The translations under genes and the position numbers were made by a program. This document shows, in pieces, positions 21,818 through 32,753 of a stretch of DNA of 64,000 bases; positions within the stretch are counted from its first letter, which is position 1; every line of letters begins with the position of its first letter. The stretch comes from Ilyonectria destructans (taxonomy: Eukaryota; Ascomycota; Sordariomycetes; Hypocreales; Nectriaceae). The notes under the pieces are model-generated. The model worked only from the letters and a program-made list of their open reading frames with translations, did no database searches and was not told where the DNA came from. The DNA lies in assembly GCA_020740775.1 (NCBI GenBank), contig JAHEWK010000016.1, positions 1,426,001 through 1,490,000 of the forward strand, written 5' to 3'.

Positions 21818-22731
21818 ACCGATAGGCTGGCGAGAGACTCGTATCCGGATTCAGCAGGGGCTCCAGGAGATATCGCGACACTGTGGAGGGCCTGCAGAGA
21901 CGATATTTGTACAACATGAATCACGACGACGAGATGAATTGTAGGATAATGTACTCACCCCAACAAGAAGAGTTGTAATCATATGAATTACTATTTTGTA
22001 TATACCTTGAATGAGAATCATACAGCAAAAGATGGACCCAATTTGGTTACTTGAGCAAGTCGAGATTGGTGAAAGATTAGTAGGAGATGCGCAGGTAGAT
22101 CAATCGCTGGACTTGTTAATGAAAACGGTCGATAAGTTTCCTAATGAGAACCGTGAATCAATGCAAATCTGTGAACACAGCCGTTGGCTGCTCCTTTGCG
22201 AGATTCATCATCGTTGGATGCTTCGCTGCCAGCACCGACGACAAGGTGATGCCTGTCGGGGCTCAAAACGGCGTAACTACCCCGCCAATTCCGAAAGTAG
22301 CCCACAACCTCCCACCACTCGCCCACCAAACCAGCCCACCACCGTTGGAGCCCCGAGAATCTGCCGATGCTGCAGGAATTGCTGTCCACTTTCACAAGCG
22401 GTACTTCGCCGAAACAATTGTCTTGGGCTGTAAACACCAGAAGTCCGCAGTCCCTTGGTTGAGGAAGCCAACCCTTTGTCCTTCATTCTCCTTCGCCGTC
22501 CCCCGACAGTGAGGTCTAGTCGATCAAACGGGCCGAAGCTCCCCTTGACCTGACCCGCACACCTCCACCACCCCTCCCTCCCACTCTGCTTCCCACAGGC
22601 GTGTGGCCATCCAACAGCTCGTCATCGCTACCTCTACACGCCGACACTGCACACTCTGGTGTTTTCCGGTCACAAACCGATCCCTCCGAGAACCGCATCT
22701 CCCGTCACCATCTCAGCCACCGCCATCCACG
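21818..22731. other. Intergenic region and leader upstream of NAA15
   Basis: 3' flank of the Mix23-family gene, then a pyrimidine-rich stretch (about 22,540-22,730) that is probably the NAA15 leader. Small open frames at 22,011-22,512 on both strands show no family resemblance. Confidence 0.5.
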
Positions 22732-25020
22732 ATGCCGCAGCCACTGGCCTCGAAAGAGGCGGCCCTCTTCCGCTCCGTCATCCGCAGTTATGAGGACAAG
22801 CAATACAAGAGGGGACTCAAGTCCGCAGAGCTCATCCTCAAGAAGAACCCCAAGCATGGTGACACCACTGCCATGAAGGCTCTGATCTTGAATGCTCAGG
22901 GCAAGACCGAGGAGGCCTTTGCTCTTGGCAAGGTTGCTCTGACAATGGACATGAAGTCGCACATTTGCTGGCACGTGTATGGCTTGCTGTACCGGGCGAA
23001 CAAGAACTTCGAGGAGGCAATCAAGGCATACAAGTTTGCACTGCGACTCGAGCCCGAGTCGACACAGATCCAGCGTGATCTTGCTATCCTACAGGTTCAA
23101 ATGCGTGACTATCAAGGCTACATCCAGAGCCGGACAGCCATGCTCCAGGCACGACCACAGCTGCGCCAGAGCTGGACCGCCCTCGCCATCGCTCATCACA
23201 TTTCTGGCAACCCACATGAGGCCGAGAATGTCTTGACAACTTACGAGGGCACGATGAAGGGTACACCCTCTCGCAGCGACTTTGAACACTCGGAAGCCGT
23301 CATGTACAAGAACTCGCTCATTGGCGAGCAAGGGGATTATGAGCGAGCCCTGGAACACCTGAACTCTGCGGCTAAGTATAACCTCGACCGGTTGGCCGTT
23401 ATGGAGGCTCGGGCCGAGTATCTCACCAAGTTGGGTAGGAATGAGGAGGCAGCAGCAGCGTACAGGGCACTGATCGACCGTAACTCGGAATACGCCTCGT
23501 ACTACGACAAGCTTCTCGAGGTTCTTGATGTCCCCGAGGGAGATCTCAAGGCCCGAAAGGCGATCTACGACGAGTATGCAGACAAGTACCCCCGATGTGA
23601 CGCTGCAAGGAGGTTGCCCCTGGACTTCCTGACAGGTGAGCCGTTGCGCCATTTCACTGTTGACCAGGTGGTCTAACCCAACTACAGGTGACGAGTTCGA
23701 GGAAGCTGCTGAGTCATATCTGACACTCATGTTCAACAAGGGCGTTCCCTCAACATTCGCTAACATGAAACATCTCTACTCCGACTCATTCAAGAAGGAA
23801 ACGCTGGCCGAGTTGGCCGAGGAGTATCTGGAGTCTCAAGATGCCGATACCTCGAGCAAGGACAAGGGAGAGGCAGCAGCGCTTTACTACCTGGCACAGC
23901 ATTACAACTATTTCTTGAGTCGGGATTTGGCTAAGGCGATGGAGTACGTCGACAAAGCCATCGAGAAGGACCCTAAGAGCGTCGACTTCCACATGACCAA
24001 GGCCCGGATTCTGAAGCACAGTGGAAATGTGAAAGAGGCTTCTGAGATGATGGACTGTGCTAGGAAACTGGATCTCAAGGACCGATATATCAACACCAAG
24101 GCCGCCAAGTATCAACTTCGCAATGACGAGAACGATAAGGCCCTGAAGACGGTGGGCCTCTTCACCCGCGCCGAGACCGTTGGAGGACCATTTGCAGACC
24201 TTTTGGATATGCAATGTATTTGGTATCTGACTGAGGATGGTGAGTCATATGTGCGACAGGGCAACCTGGGTCTCGCTCTCAAGCGATTCCTCGCCGTGTC
24301 CAACATTTTTGATGTTTGGCATGAGGATCAGTTCGATTTCCACAGTTTCTCTTTGAGGAAGGGACAGATTCGAGCCTACATTGATATGGTCCGATGGGAG
24401 GACCACGTGCGTGATCACCCGTTCTTCTCGCGAGCTGCCCTTGATGCTATCGATATCTACCTGAAGCTGGCGGACAAGCCGTCAGCGAATGGAGTCAACG
24501 GAGCGGAGAGCGGTGATGCTGAGGATGCTCTTGCCAAGAAGAAGGCAGCCAAGAAGGCCAAGAAGGAACTGCAGCGTCTAGAGCGGGAGGCTCTCGAGAA
24601 GCAGGCTAAGCAGGATCCTAATAAGGCTAGCAAAGATGGAGAAGCGAAGAAGACAGACGAAGACCCCCTGGGCTTGAAGCTGGCTGCCACGAGCGATCCC
24701 CTCGGAGAGGCGATGAAGCTCCTCACCCACCTGCTTCAGTTTAGTCCCAAGATCCTTCAGGCCCAGCTCACCGGCTTTGAGGTTTACATGCGCCGCAGTA
24801 AGTCAAGTTGCTTTGCTCTACATAATTAGTCGCTAACCAAGCTTCACTTATAGAGAAGTACGTTCTTGCGCTTCGTTGCCTCAATGCTGCGCTGGCTCTT
24901 GATGCCACGTCGCCCAAGGCGCTAGAGCAGTCCGCTGAGTTCAGCAAGCTCCTGAGCACGGCATCCGATATCTCACCGAAGGTTCTGGAGGTGCTAAAGG
25001 CCGAGTTCAAGTCTAACTAG
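22732..25020 (+). CDS. NAA15: N-alpha-acetyltransferase NatA auxiliary subunit (Nat1/NAA15)
   Basis: TPR scaffold that anchors the NatA catalytic subunit Naa10 (Ard1) to the ribosome, allowing co-translational acetylation of N-terminal Ser/Ala/Thr/Gly. Three exons (22,732-23,635; 23,688-24,797; 24,854-25,020) code 726 residues. The start MPQPLASKEAALFRSVIRSY and following YEDKQYKRGLKSAELILKKN are typical of the family; tandem TPR-like helices run to about residue 580 (HGDTTAMKALILNAQGKTEE, ICWHVYGLLYRANKNFEEAI). A Lys/Glu-rich segment KKKAAKKAKKELQRLE precedes the last conserved block DPLGEAMKLLTHLLQFSP. Phases agree at both introns. Shorter than human NAA15 (866) and yeast Nat1 (854), as the C-terminal part is reduced in filamentous fungi. 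Identification is firm. Confidence 0.95.
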
Positions 25021-26391
25021 CCGTTAACGGATTGAGTCTTTGGTTAGACTGAAGATTAAGAGCTGGGAGTCTTCGCAGGTGGAGACGTTCAAGAAGGCCG
25101 CTTGGTGAAGTGGCTTGAGTGAGAGACTGCCACAATCGAGTGGGCATCATGATAGGGGTGGCAGATGAATATAAAACAGTGCAGTACATCACCAGATGAC
25201 GAGAAGAGGATGGACGAGCTGGACAGGGAGAGCCAGAGTGCATGCATGTAGAGGTGCGGGTTCTAGACAGGGTGGCAGGCTGGCGCATGAATTTCCCCGA
25301 GAGGACGTGATTTAGAGTTTTGGGGCGTGTGAAAAGTCCAACACCCTTTAGAACAAAAGCACATGTTTTTTATTGAAGAGTGAAGAGTACAAGTATGTGA
25401 AGAGACCTCTTGTTGATAGGCATATGGTTGCGCAACGGGGTTGCGTCGATACTCTCCATGTGCAGCAAAACCACGGCCTCCTGACAGGGTCGTCGGAAGT
25501 GACGGACATTGACTACCCCCGCAAGAGAAGACAGAAGTGAGAAAACACGATGGTAATTCCACACGTACCTATATTCTGGTAAGCACTACGAAGGGCTCTT
25601 TCAAAAGTCTTATCCATAAGAAAAAGTAACCCTAATAAATCAACTTATTATTATTAGCCTAAATACACTAAGTACTTCCTTATTTCTATAAGCCCTAAGT
25701 ACGGATATTGCTTGTCGTAAACAGAACCTATGGTAACTCGGCACGGGCACCGCCCCCAAATCAGGTGCTGGGACGGAGCGCAACCACCAACTTGTCCGTG
25801 ATTGACAGGTGATAGGAACCAAGGGTGGTCCGCGGAAGCCCGAGCGAGCTACTGACAGCAGCCCGTCCTCTAGCGACCACTGACGGCCCTGGCGATTTGG
25901 CTGCCAGCCCACCCCCAGCGCCCCGTTCGTGCATACCTATTTAGGGGATCCAATCTCGGAACCGCGCCCCGCGGACATCACCCACCTGCACTTGCTAAGC
26001 AGAGACCCTTGTCGCCGCGGCTGTCAACGATAAACGGCTCCAAACCTCACCTCTCTCTCACCTCTCTCCTCTTGCTTGTGAACCTCCCCTCGTTAGGTAT
26101 TCCCCGTGGGTAACCTTCTTCTTCGCTTCGTCGCTTCTGACCGCCAGGGCCACTCGTTCGCCCCCCTAGCGTCTGATAGCAGCCACTTGTTTTGTCTCAG
26201 CACGCTCTCCGATTCTCGCCGGAGACACGTCGTCGCGTAAGACGCAGCTTGCGAACCTTGGCGCCGAGCTTACCTCAGCTTCATACCCCAGCTACCCCAA
26301 GCACCTTCAAATATCTGTGGCAGCTGCCCACTTCTTCAGGACCGAGATCGTCGTCGGGAACTTTGCTTGCATCATCCCACCCGAAACTGCC
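25021..26391. other. Intergenic region
   Basis: Contains the NAA15 3' UTR, an AT-rich segment at about 25,600-25,700 with TTATTATTATTAGCC, and a pyrimidine-rich leader (about 26,040-26,390) for the lipid kinase gene. No gene recognised. Confidence 0.5.
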
Positions 26392-28099
26392 ATGGCAAGC
26401 GACTTGACCATGGATGACGGAGTCGGCATGCGACTGGAGCTCGAGGGCAAGAAGACGCTGACCATTGGCACTGACGACCTGGAACTGCATGGTACGGAAG
26501 CCCCGGAGAGTGAACCTCAAAGGGAAAGTGGTTTCTAACAATGATGAGCAGATCCTGTTGCACAGAAGTCTGGCCGAACTTCATGCGCACCTCTTTCTTT
26601 TGGTAAGATGACCTTCCGCAAACCTCGACTTTTGTGTGCTCGAGGTCCTGTACGAATGCCACCCAGCTCATCCATCTCCAGGGTCCGCAAAGAAGTCAAT
26701 TCCCCTCTACAACGTCCTTTGGGCCGATGTCTCCAACAATCGCATCACAGTCAACTTTGCACTGCATGCCTCTAAAACCGTCATCAAGCCGGACAAGTGG
26801 TCTATCCCCCTAGCCCCCCTAGACAGCGAGTCCCCCAACGATCCCTCTGTTGCGACTTTCATCTCCACTCTTCTGGCTAGAGCATATGGAGAAGCGATCC
26901 CTCGCAAGCGTGCCTATGTATTGGTGAACCCCAACTCTGGCCCAGGGGGTGCTGTGCGTCTATGGGAAAACGAGGTGAAGCCGCTCTTTGAAGCGGCTAG
27001 GATGGAACTCGATGTGGTGATGCTTACTCGCGGTGGCGAAGCGACCGAGCTAGCAGAGAAGGCTGACCTGACCAAGTACGACACTATCATGGCGTGCTCA
27101 GGAGACGGAACCCCGTACGAAATCTTCAACGGATTAGGCAAACGCCCTGACGCTGGCCATGCTCTTGCCTCCATGCCAGTCAGTCACATTCCATGCGGCT
27201 CCGGAAACGCCTTCTCGTGCAACTTGTATGGTTCCCATCGCGCCTCCTTTGCGGCGCTGGCCATCATCAAGGGCATCGTGACCCCAATGGATCTCGTTTC
27301 GGTCACACAGGGAAACACTCGTATGCTCTCGTTCCTCTCCCAGACCCTCGGACTGATTGCTGAGAGCGATCTTGCCACGGAACACCTTCGGTGGATGGGC
27401 AGCGCCCGGTTTGAATACGGAGTTATAACACGCATGTTTAAGAAAACATGTTATCCCTGTGACTTGGCCGTCAAGGTCGAGATTGAGGAAAAGTCGGAAG
27501 TCAAGGCTTACTACAAACACCATGCCAGTAACACGAGTCTCGCGAATCTGGCCAAGAAAGTCGAGACTAGCGAGTCTGGCCTGCCGGAACTAAAGTACGG
27601 AACAGTCCAAGACCCTCTACCAGAGGGATGGGAGCTTGTTCCTTACGATAAGATTGGTACCTTTTATGCTGGCAATGTAAGTTTCTCCAGACAAGCCTTT
27701 CGCTTTCAAGTGACTTATGATCTTTGGCAGATGGCTTACATGTCCCCCGACGCCAACTTCTTTTCTGCCTCGCTCATCTCGGATGGCTGCATGGACCTCG
27801 TCACTATTGATGGCGACCTGCCGCCACTCACTGCCCTCCAAGTCCTCTTGGATGTCGGGTCGGGCAAGTTCTTCGACAACCCGCATGTCAATTACAAGAA
27901 GATTACCGCGTACCGGATTATTCCCCGCAACCAGGACGATGGCTACATCAGCATTGATGGCGAGAAGATTCCGTTTGGGCCAATCCAGGCCGAGATCCAC
28001 CAGGGGCTAGGTCGAGTCCTCTCCAAGACTGGAAAATACGAGGCCGAAGGGCCCATCAACTGGGACAAGGTCACCGTGGCGGATCGGATCCATGCCTGA
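26392..28099 (+). CDS. Sphingoid long-chain base kinase (Lcb4/5 type)
   Basis: Phosphorylates dihydrosphingosine and phytosphingosine. Four exons (26,392-26,491; 26,552-26,602; 26,682-27,676; 27,731-28,099) code 504 residues. The DAGK_cat domain begins with RAYVLVNPNSGPGGA (nucleotide-binding C1) and continues to ACSGDGTPYEIFNGL (C2, the SGDG signature), then HIPCGSGNAFSCNL (C3). The C-terminal substrate-side region has YAGNMAYMSPDANFFSA and SDGCMDLVTIDGDL. Intron 3 is 54 nt and in frame with no stop, so a naive model would wrongly keep it; removing it restores the family block YAGN-MAYM. The 51-nt exon 2 carries the conserved cysteine-containing segment CAPLSFG. Family is firm; the small 5' exons rest on phase and motif agreement. 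Confidence 0.9.
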
Positions 28100-28661
28100 G
28101 GACGGAACGTATTGGCCTTGAAGGTGGCAGGATGGGGGGTTGAAGATACAACAAAAAGGGGATGCTGAAGAATTTGGAGGTGGAGAGATGATGATACCCC
28201 GTGAGAAAAGGAGCAGTGTGTGTATCTTCGATATTAATGACTGGGCCTGGAATATACGCTACTTAGGTAGAGAATGGGTGACTTTTGGAATTGGATCTCT
28301 GTTGTCCTGACGCTGATTTTACTGATGCGTGGAACTCTCTGTAATGAGACTTCCTTGTGATGTATTTCTTGCAAATCTGATACCTCAGTTGGGCGGGTTG
28401 CAATTGCTTGTAGAGGTGAAAGCGGTGCCTTGGTGTGGTGAGTTGATGGGCAAGGACGGACGGAGGAAGATGGCGGGGCACACGGGCCTGTGGAGTTGTC
28501 ATGGCTGCCGCCGATTGTTACCCCACCATGACAACCTCCATCAACGTCTAACGTCTTACGTCCAACGACCATTCCTATCCCACATCCGCCACGCACCGCC
28601 AGCCGCCACAACTCCAAAGCGAATGCGATTTGGTTCCCCCGGGGCATGTAACCATAGCACA
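28100..28661. other. Short intergenic region
   Basis: Lipid-kinase 3' flank and the leader of the next gene. An in-frame ATG at 28,623 offers a 13-residue longer start for the downstream gene. Confidence 0.5.
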
Positions 28662-29645
28662 ATGCCTAGCAAAGGTGGAAGGGCTCCGTCGGGCCCTTGG
28701 GGGAGGCTCAAGCCTGTCGAACAGGATCCGTTGCAGAGCATCGGCCTCCCTTCCAAGGGCGACACCAGGTACGCTCGCGCCGTCAATATGGCTCTTGAGG
28801 GTGATGTGGGGTCTGGGGTTGGTCACGGAACTTTATTGACAAGTGATGTTAGGCTGCTCGACTTTAAGACGCAGGAAAAGTACTATACCAAGATCATGGA
28901 GCGGTACATGACCTTCTGCACGGATGCGGGCGAGCGCGACGAACTGCTTCGGAGGTTCTCGTCGCTTGAGATCAGCGCACTTGATACACCTTCAGCCACT
29001 GCTTCAGGTTCATCACGAGGACCTTCGTCTTCAGCGCTCCAGGACCCCGATAACACCAAGGCACTCTCGGACGTGATGATGGCACTGCGAAAACTTAGGG
29101 AGGGTATCGTGGCCTCAAAACGCGCCGACGACTTTTCTATTCAGGCATACCTCTTTTGCATCCGCCTCTCCGTCCTGGTCAAGCACCCAGAGTCATACCA
29201 CCCAGCCATCCTGCACCTGCTCCGCCACATCAAGCCTCTCCACCCTATGACGTCCATCGAAGTACAGGAAGTCGTGGGCTATCTGATCTTGGACACGGCG
29301 TGTCGGCGCAGGGAGCTAGCGGACGCCTTTTCCATCAGGCACGAGTTCCAGATCAAGGACAGCAAGCTAGATACGGCACTACACGCACTCACGCACGACA
29401 ACTATATCCTGTTCCAACGGGTTAAGAAGGATGTCGACAGACACCGCGCCAAACTGCTAGAATGGGCCGACGGTGACATCCGGCTGCATGCCCTCAAGTG
29501 TTTCGGCAGGGCGTATCTGGGAGTTGATCTGGGCTTTCTGGAGATGGCTACGGATGCCAAATGGAAGGACCTGAAGGAAAATGATGGTGTTGGATGGGAG
29601 CTGGATGAGGAGAGAGTGGTGATTCGAAGGATCAAGGTGCGGTAA
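28662..29645 (+). CDS. CSN8/PSMD8/eIF3K-domain protein
   Basis: Likely 299 residues in two exons, 28,662-28,768 and 28,853-29,645. The 84-nt intron (donor GTACGC, acceptor GTTAG) is in frame without a stop, so the unspliced version would have 28 extra residues; splicing gives KGDTRLLDFKTQEKYYTKIM. The N-terminus SGPWGRLKPVEQDPLQSIGL is shared with fungal homologues. From about residue 105 a helical region includes LRKLREGIVASKRADDFSIQ, AYLFCIRLSVLVKHPESYHP and the ending KCFGRAYLGVDLGFLE. This is the PCI-related fold (PF10075) of COP9 signalosome subunit 8, proteasome Rpn12 and eIF3k. Which complex it belongs to cannot be decided; it is not a clear Rpn12 orthologue. The start at 28,662 is preferred over 28,623 from homologue-like length. 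Confidence 0.72.
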   Translation: MPSKGGRAPSGPWGRLKPVEQDPLQSIGLPSKGDTRYARAVNMALEGDVGSGVGHGTLLTSDVRLLDFKTQEKYYTKIMERYMTFCTDAGERDELLRRFSSLEISALDTPSATASGSSRGPSSSALQDPDNTKALSDVMMALRKLREGIVASKRADDFSIQAYLFCIRLSVLVKHPESYHPAILHLLRHIKPLHPMTSIEVQEVVGYLILDTACRRRELADAFSIRHEFQIKDSKLDTALHALTHDNYILFQRVKKDVDRHRAKLLEWADGDIRLHALKCFGRAYLGVDLGFLEMATDAKWKDLKENDGVGWELDEERVVIRRIKVR

Positions 29646-30071
29646 GCGTGTTGTTTGTAAGTGTATTGATACCCAGCGAATTAGATTGGGGGCAGGAGTT
29701 GCAGTTATAGAGAGGAGTCCGCATTTCACGTGCAGAGATAGGTTAACAAATGGGCGTTTGCAACTGGAGTTCCTGAAGGCGATGCAGGCTCCGCGGGTGG
29801 TTGAATAGTGATTAGCGAACCTTTGAACACCCGCGCCACAATCAAGTTGACCGCAGTGGAGTATTTAGCACCAGTTGGATGATTGCTTCTTTCGCGGTTT
29901 TCTTCTCGATTCTACATGGCCGTTCAAGGAATTCTTCCGAGCATAAGACTGCCGCATCCACTTGCTCTTCTTTCGATGCTAGGCGGCCACCAGATGCACC
30001 TGCTGCCGGCTCTCAGCAACACACCTCCTTCGCCAACACTTCGCAACAAAGGACCGCCAGCGCATGATAAA
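29646..30071. other. Short intergenic region
   Basis: 3' flank of the PCI-like gene and leader of the BTB gene. The BTB frame is open upstream and includes an ATG at about 29,916, so a longer N-terminus is possible. Confidence 0.45.
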
Positions 30072-30934
30072 ATGCCCCCCCCGAAGAAGAAAACCCGCAG
30101 CTCTCGAGTTCCGCCCCAAGACGAACAACTGACTCAATCCCTGCTTCTATCCGATCACCGTACCGCATGGCTCGTCAAGTACGCGTCCTTCCTCCGCTGT
30201 CTCTACCCTCTCCTGCACGTCAGATCGCACCTGGTGTTTGCAGATCGGACTGGCTAACCTGTGGGTTGTGTGCTAGTGATGACCAGGTCGTCGAGCTCAA
30301 GACTCGAGGCGAAACCTTCAAGGTTTCCAAGAGCGTCCTCACGAGGCATTCGGAATACTTCGAGGGCTGCTTGACTGGACAGTTCCAGGAGGCCAACAAA
30401 GGAGTGGTCCAGTTTGACGACGATGTCGACCCGCGATACTTGGCACTCTACATCGGCCTCGCCTACAGTCACTCGTCTATCGTCCCCCATACACCACCCC
30501 CTCCCGCAGAGAGCCCCGAGTCATCGGCACCCAAGGCACCGCTCCGGGACTTTGTCGAGGTCTACAAGCTGTGCGACCGGTTCCTCAGTCCCACCATGGC
30601 CTCCTTCATCGAGAAGTGCATCAAGACGGCCATCGGCGACGGGCACCGGGCGCTGTTCCGCACCGAGGCCGACGAAATCATCCAGAAGGCGCTGATGCGA
30701 GACTTTGCTGACGCGTACGAGGCGCTGGAGCCGGGCCACGCCAAGCAGAGCGAGCTGTGTAACTTGATGATCACGTACTTCTGCGACGGCGTGAGCTTCG
30801 ACGCATGGATCTCGTGCATGGAGGAGATTATAGACCGGCCGCGGTTTATCGGGCACGTGTCGCGCGGGTTTGCGTCCAAGTTGGCCGCGTTGCAGGGGGC
30901 GAGGCTGAAGCGGAAGGAGTTGAAGGGACCTTGA
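30072..30934 (+). CDS. BTB/POZ domain protein
   Basis: Two exons, 30,072-30,178 and 30,277-30,934, with a 98-nt intron (donor GTACGC, branch GGCTAACC, acceptor TGCTAG), coding 254 residues. The N-terminus MPPPKKKTRSSRVPPQ is basic and could act as a nuclear signal. The BTB fold covers about residues 33-130: VVELKTRGETFKVSKSVLTR, HSEYFEGCLTGQF, then a Pro/Ser insert before the last helices FVEVYKLCDRFLSPTMASFI. The remainder is helical. Fungal BTB proteins of this layout are numerous and mostly uncharacterised; some serve as Cul3 adaptors. A start at 29,916 would add about 52 residues of no recognised domain. Confidence 0.75.
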
Positions 30935-32385
30935 AAGTTTTCGTGAAGCATGGCGGGTTGGCTGTGGCTGAAGAGAGAGAGTTACGACATATCATTGCGC
31001 CTCCTATGGGACTGCAAGAACGGAGTTATTTTGCTAACGACTTTCACTGACGGGTCTGGAGTTTGGAAGTGGCATTTCGGTTCATCAACTCAATGGGTGG
31101 TATGGTGTTAGCTTTGATGAGGATGAGCATGGCTGGGGAGATTTTTCTCTACATTAAGCGCGTATTGAGGCTGCTTTTCCATGGCTCCAAGCAATCTATA
31201 TTCTGCCAGTTCTCGTGTTCCAGGGGTGATTCGATGACAGACCGTTAATGTCACGTTGGACAACTAGCTCCTTGCTCGTCGGAATTGAAGTTCCCATCGC
31301 CTACATGGTTTAGGAGGCCGAGCAGCTCGGCTTTTCGGAATAGTTTGGTTTTCCCAGCCATTCTGAAGTAGACCTTTTGATAGAACGTGGGGAGGCTGGT
31401 CGGCAGGACTTTCTAGTGATTGGTCTTTTCTTTAACACGCCGGCCCGAGTTACATGTGTGCCGACGTACGTCCGGGGTTCACCAGGGGATAGGTTGAGCA
31501 CCAGGTTGGCCATTCAACTGTGTATTCAAAACTATGGAGTGAATTGCAAGCTATTACACTTACAACTTGCACAAAGCCCATCTATTCTACCTGGGCCAAA
31601 TCTGAGATTTTCATCTCGACAACCTGGACAATAAATGCACCCGCCGGCTTTTCAGCCAGCTAATAGTAGAACAACAATTCCCAACCACCTCGACGACTGT
31701 CGGGGACACCTTCCAAGGTAGCGGAACATGGGTTCCGTCTGTGGACTTCAATCACCGCGAGAGCGTCACGTGTGCCTGGAATCCCTTGGATTTCGGGTCC
31801 AGCACCGGCTATGTGTAACGGTGTGGGTCCCCTTGGTGTCGGGATGGAGAGCGGGTCCTAGGATTCCGGACATAGACCTCGGTCTACGCCATGACCTTTG
31901 ACGGAGCAAGACGGAGCAAGACGGAGCACAAGAGCATAGCCGCCTTAATGAAACAGGGTCGGGTGAGAGAAGACCCGGAAGAAGTCATCAAGGTCCATGT
32001 CGTGAAGAAACAAAGGAAATGGTGATGGTTCTGACTGAGGCATCGTGTGTCGATTCGTCAATAGTAAGTCGATACTGTCGGCCTCGGTGCCGTCGGTGCC
32101 GATGATGCCAATGTTGATGCTCAAGTCCCATCGCCAGTTGTCAAGTAGCCGTCATGTTGCGCCAAAAACAACAAACCAACATTCGTAATGCGGTATCCTA
32201 ACGCCGTGGTTCCATGCAAATATGGTGCCAATGCCATCGTTGATATCGCTGCAAGAGATTGCCATCTCTGTAACTTCCGGTAATGTGTCGCCGCTAGTGC
32301 TTCCAGAGGAGGAAAGTGTTCCTTCAAGACCTCGTATCGCTTTTTTTTGGTCGTTTTTTGTTGCTTTATTTCGATTTTGCTTCAT
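30935..32385. other. Intergenic region with a short tandem repeat
   Basis: 3' flanks of the BTB gene and of the small gene on the minus strand. At 31,901-31,928 a 10-bp unit, ACGGAGCAAG, is repeated about three times. No coding or RNA gene recognised. Confidence 0.5.
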
Positions 32386-32753
32386 TTATCGCTTCTCATA
32401 GAATTCGATGGCCTTCTCCAGCTCGTCGAGGCTGGATCGGTCACCATACATGTCCATGAGCATCTCGTTGCGTTGCTTGCGAGTGGCAGCCTCGCGCTCC
32501 ATGTATTCCATCTGGGCCCGGCGTCGGTTCTGGGCCATGTCAAGGTATGTCTTGACACCGTAGCCGACAACGACGACAGCCGCTACGGGCTTGACCCTAT
32601 TTTGAATAGTGGTTAGATTCTGCTTCAGAATCATTTCTACAAAGTCTGTACTCACCAGCCAGAGCGCATTCTCCTTTGGGGACGAAGATGGGGGACGATG
32701 TTGGGGTGGATTCGGGCGGCAGTGGAGAAGGGTTGGCGAGGAACGCGCATCAT
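32386..32753 (-). CDS. Small putative mitochondrial membrane protein, uncharacterised
   Basis: Two exons, 32,753-32,656 and 32,596-32,386 (59-nt intron, GTGAGT..AATAG, phase 2), coding 102 residues. Residues 1-33 are free of acidic residues and rich in Arg, Pro and Ser (MMRVPRQPFSTAARIHPN start), typical of a mitochondrial presequence. Residues 34-50 (VKPVAAVVVVGYGVKTY) form one membrane-spanning helix. The rest is a highly charged helix (RRRAQMEYMEREAATRKQRN) ending in a YEKR tail. The layout suggests a single-pass inner-membrane or intermembrane-space microprotein. I do not recognise the family. Splicing is supported by the way the two halves join at the membrane helix; function unknown. 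Confidence 0.7.
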
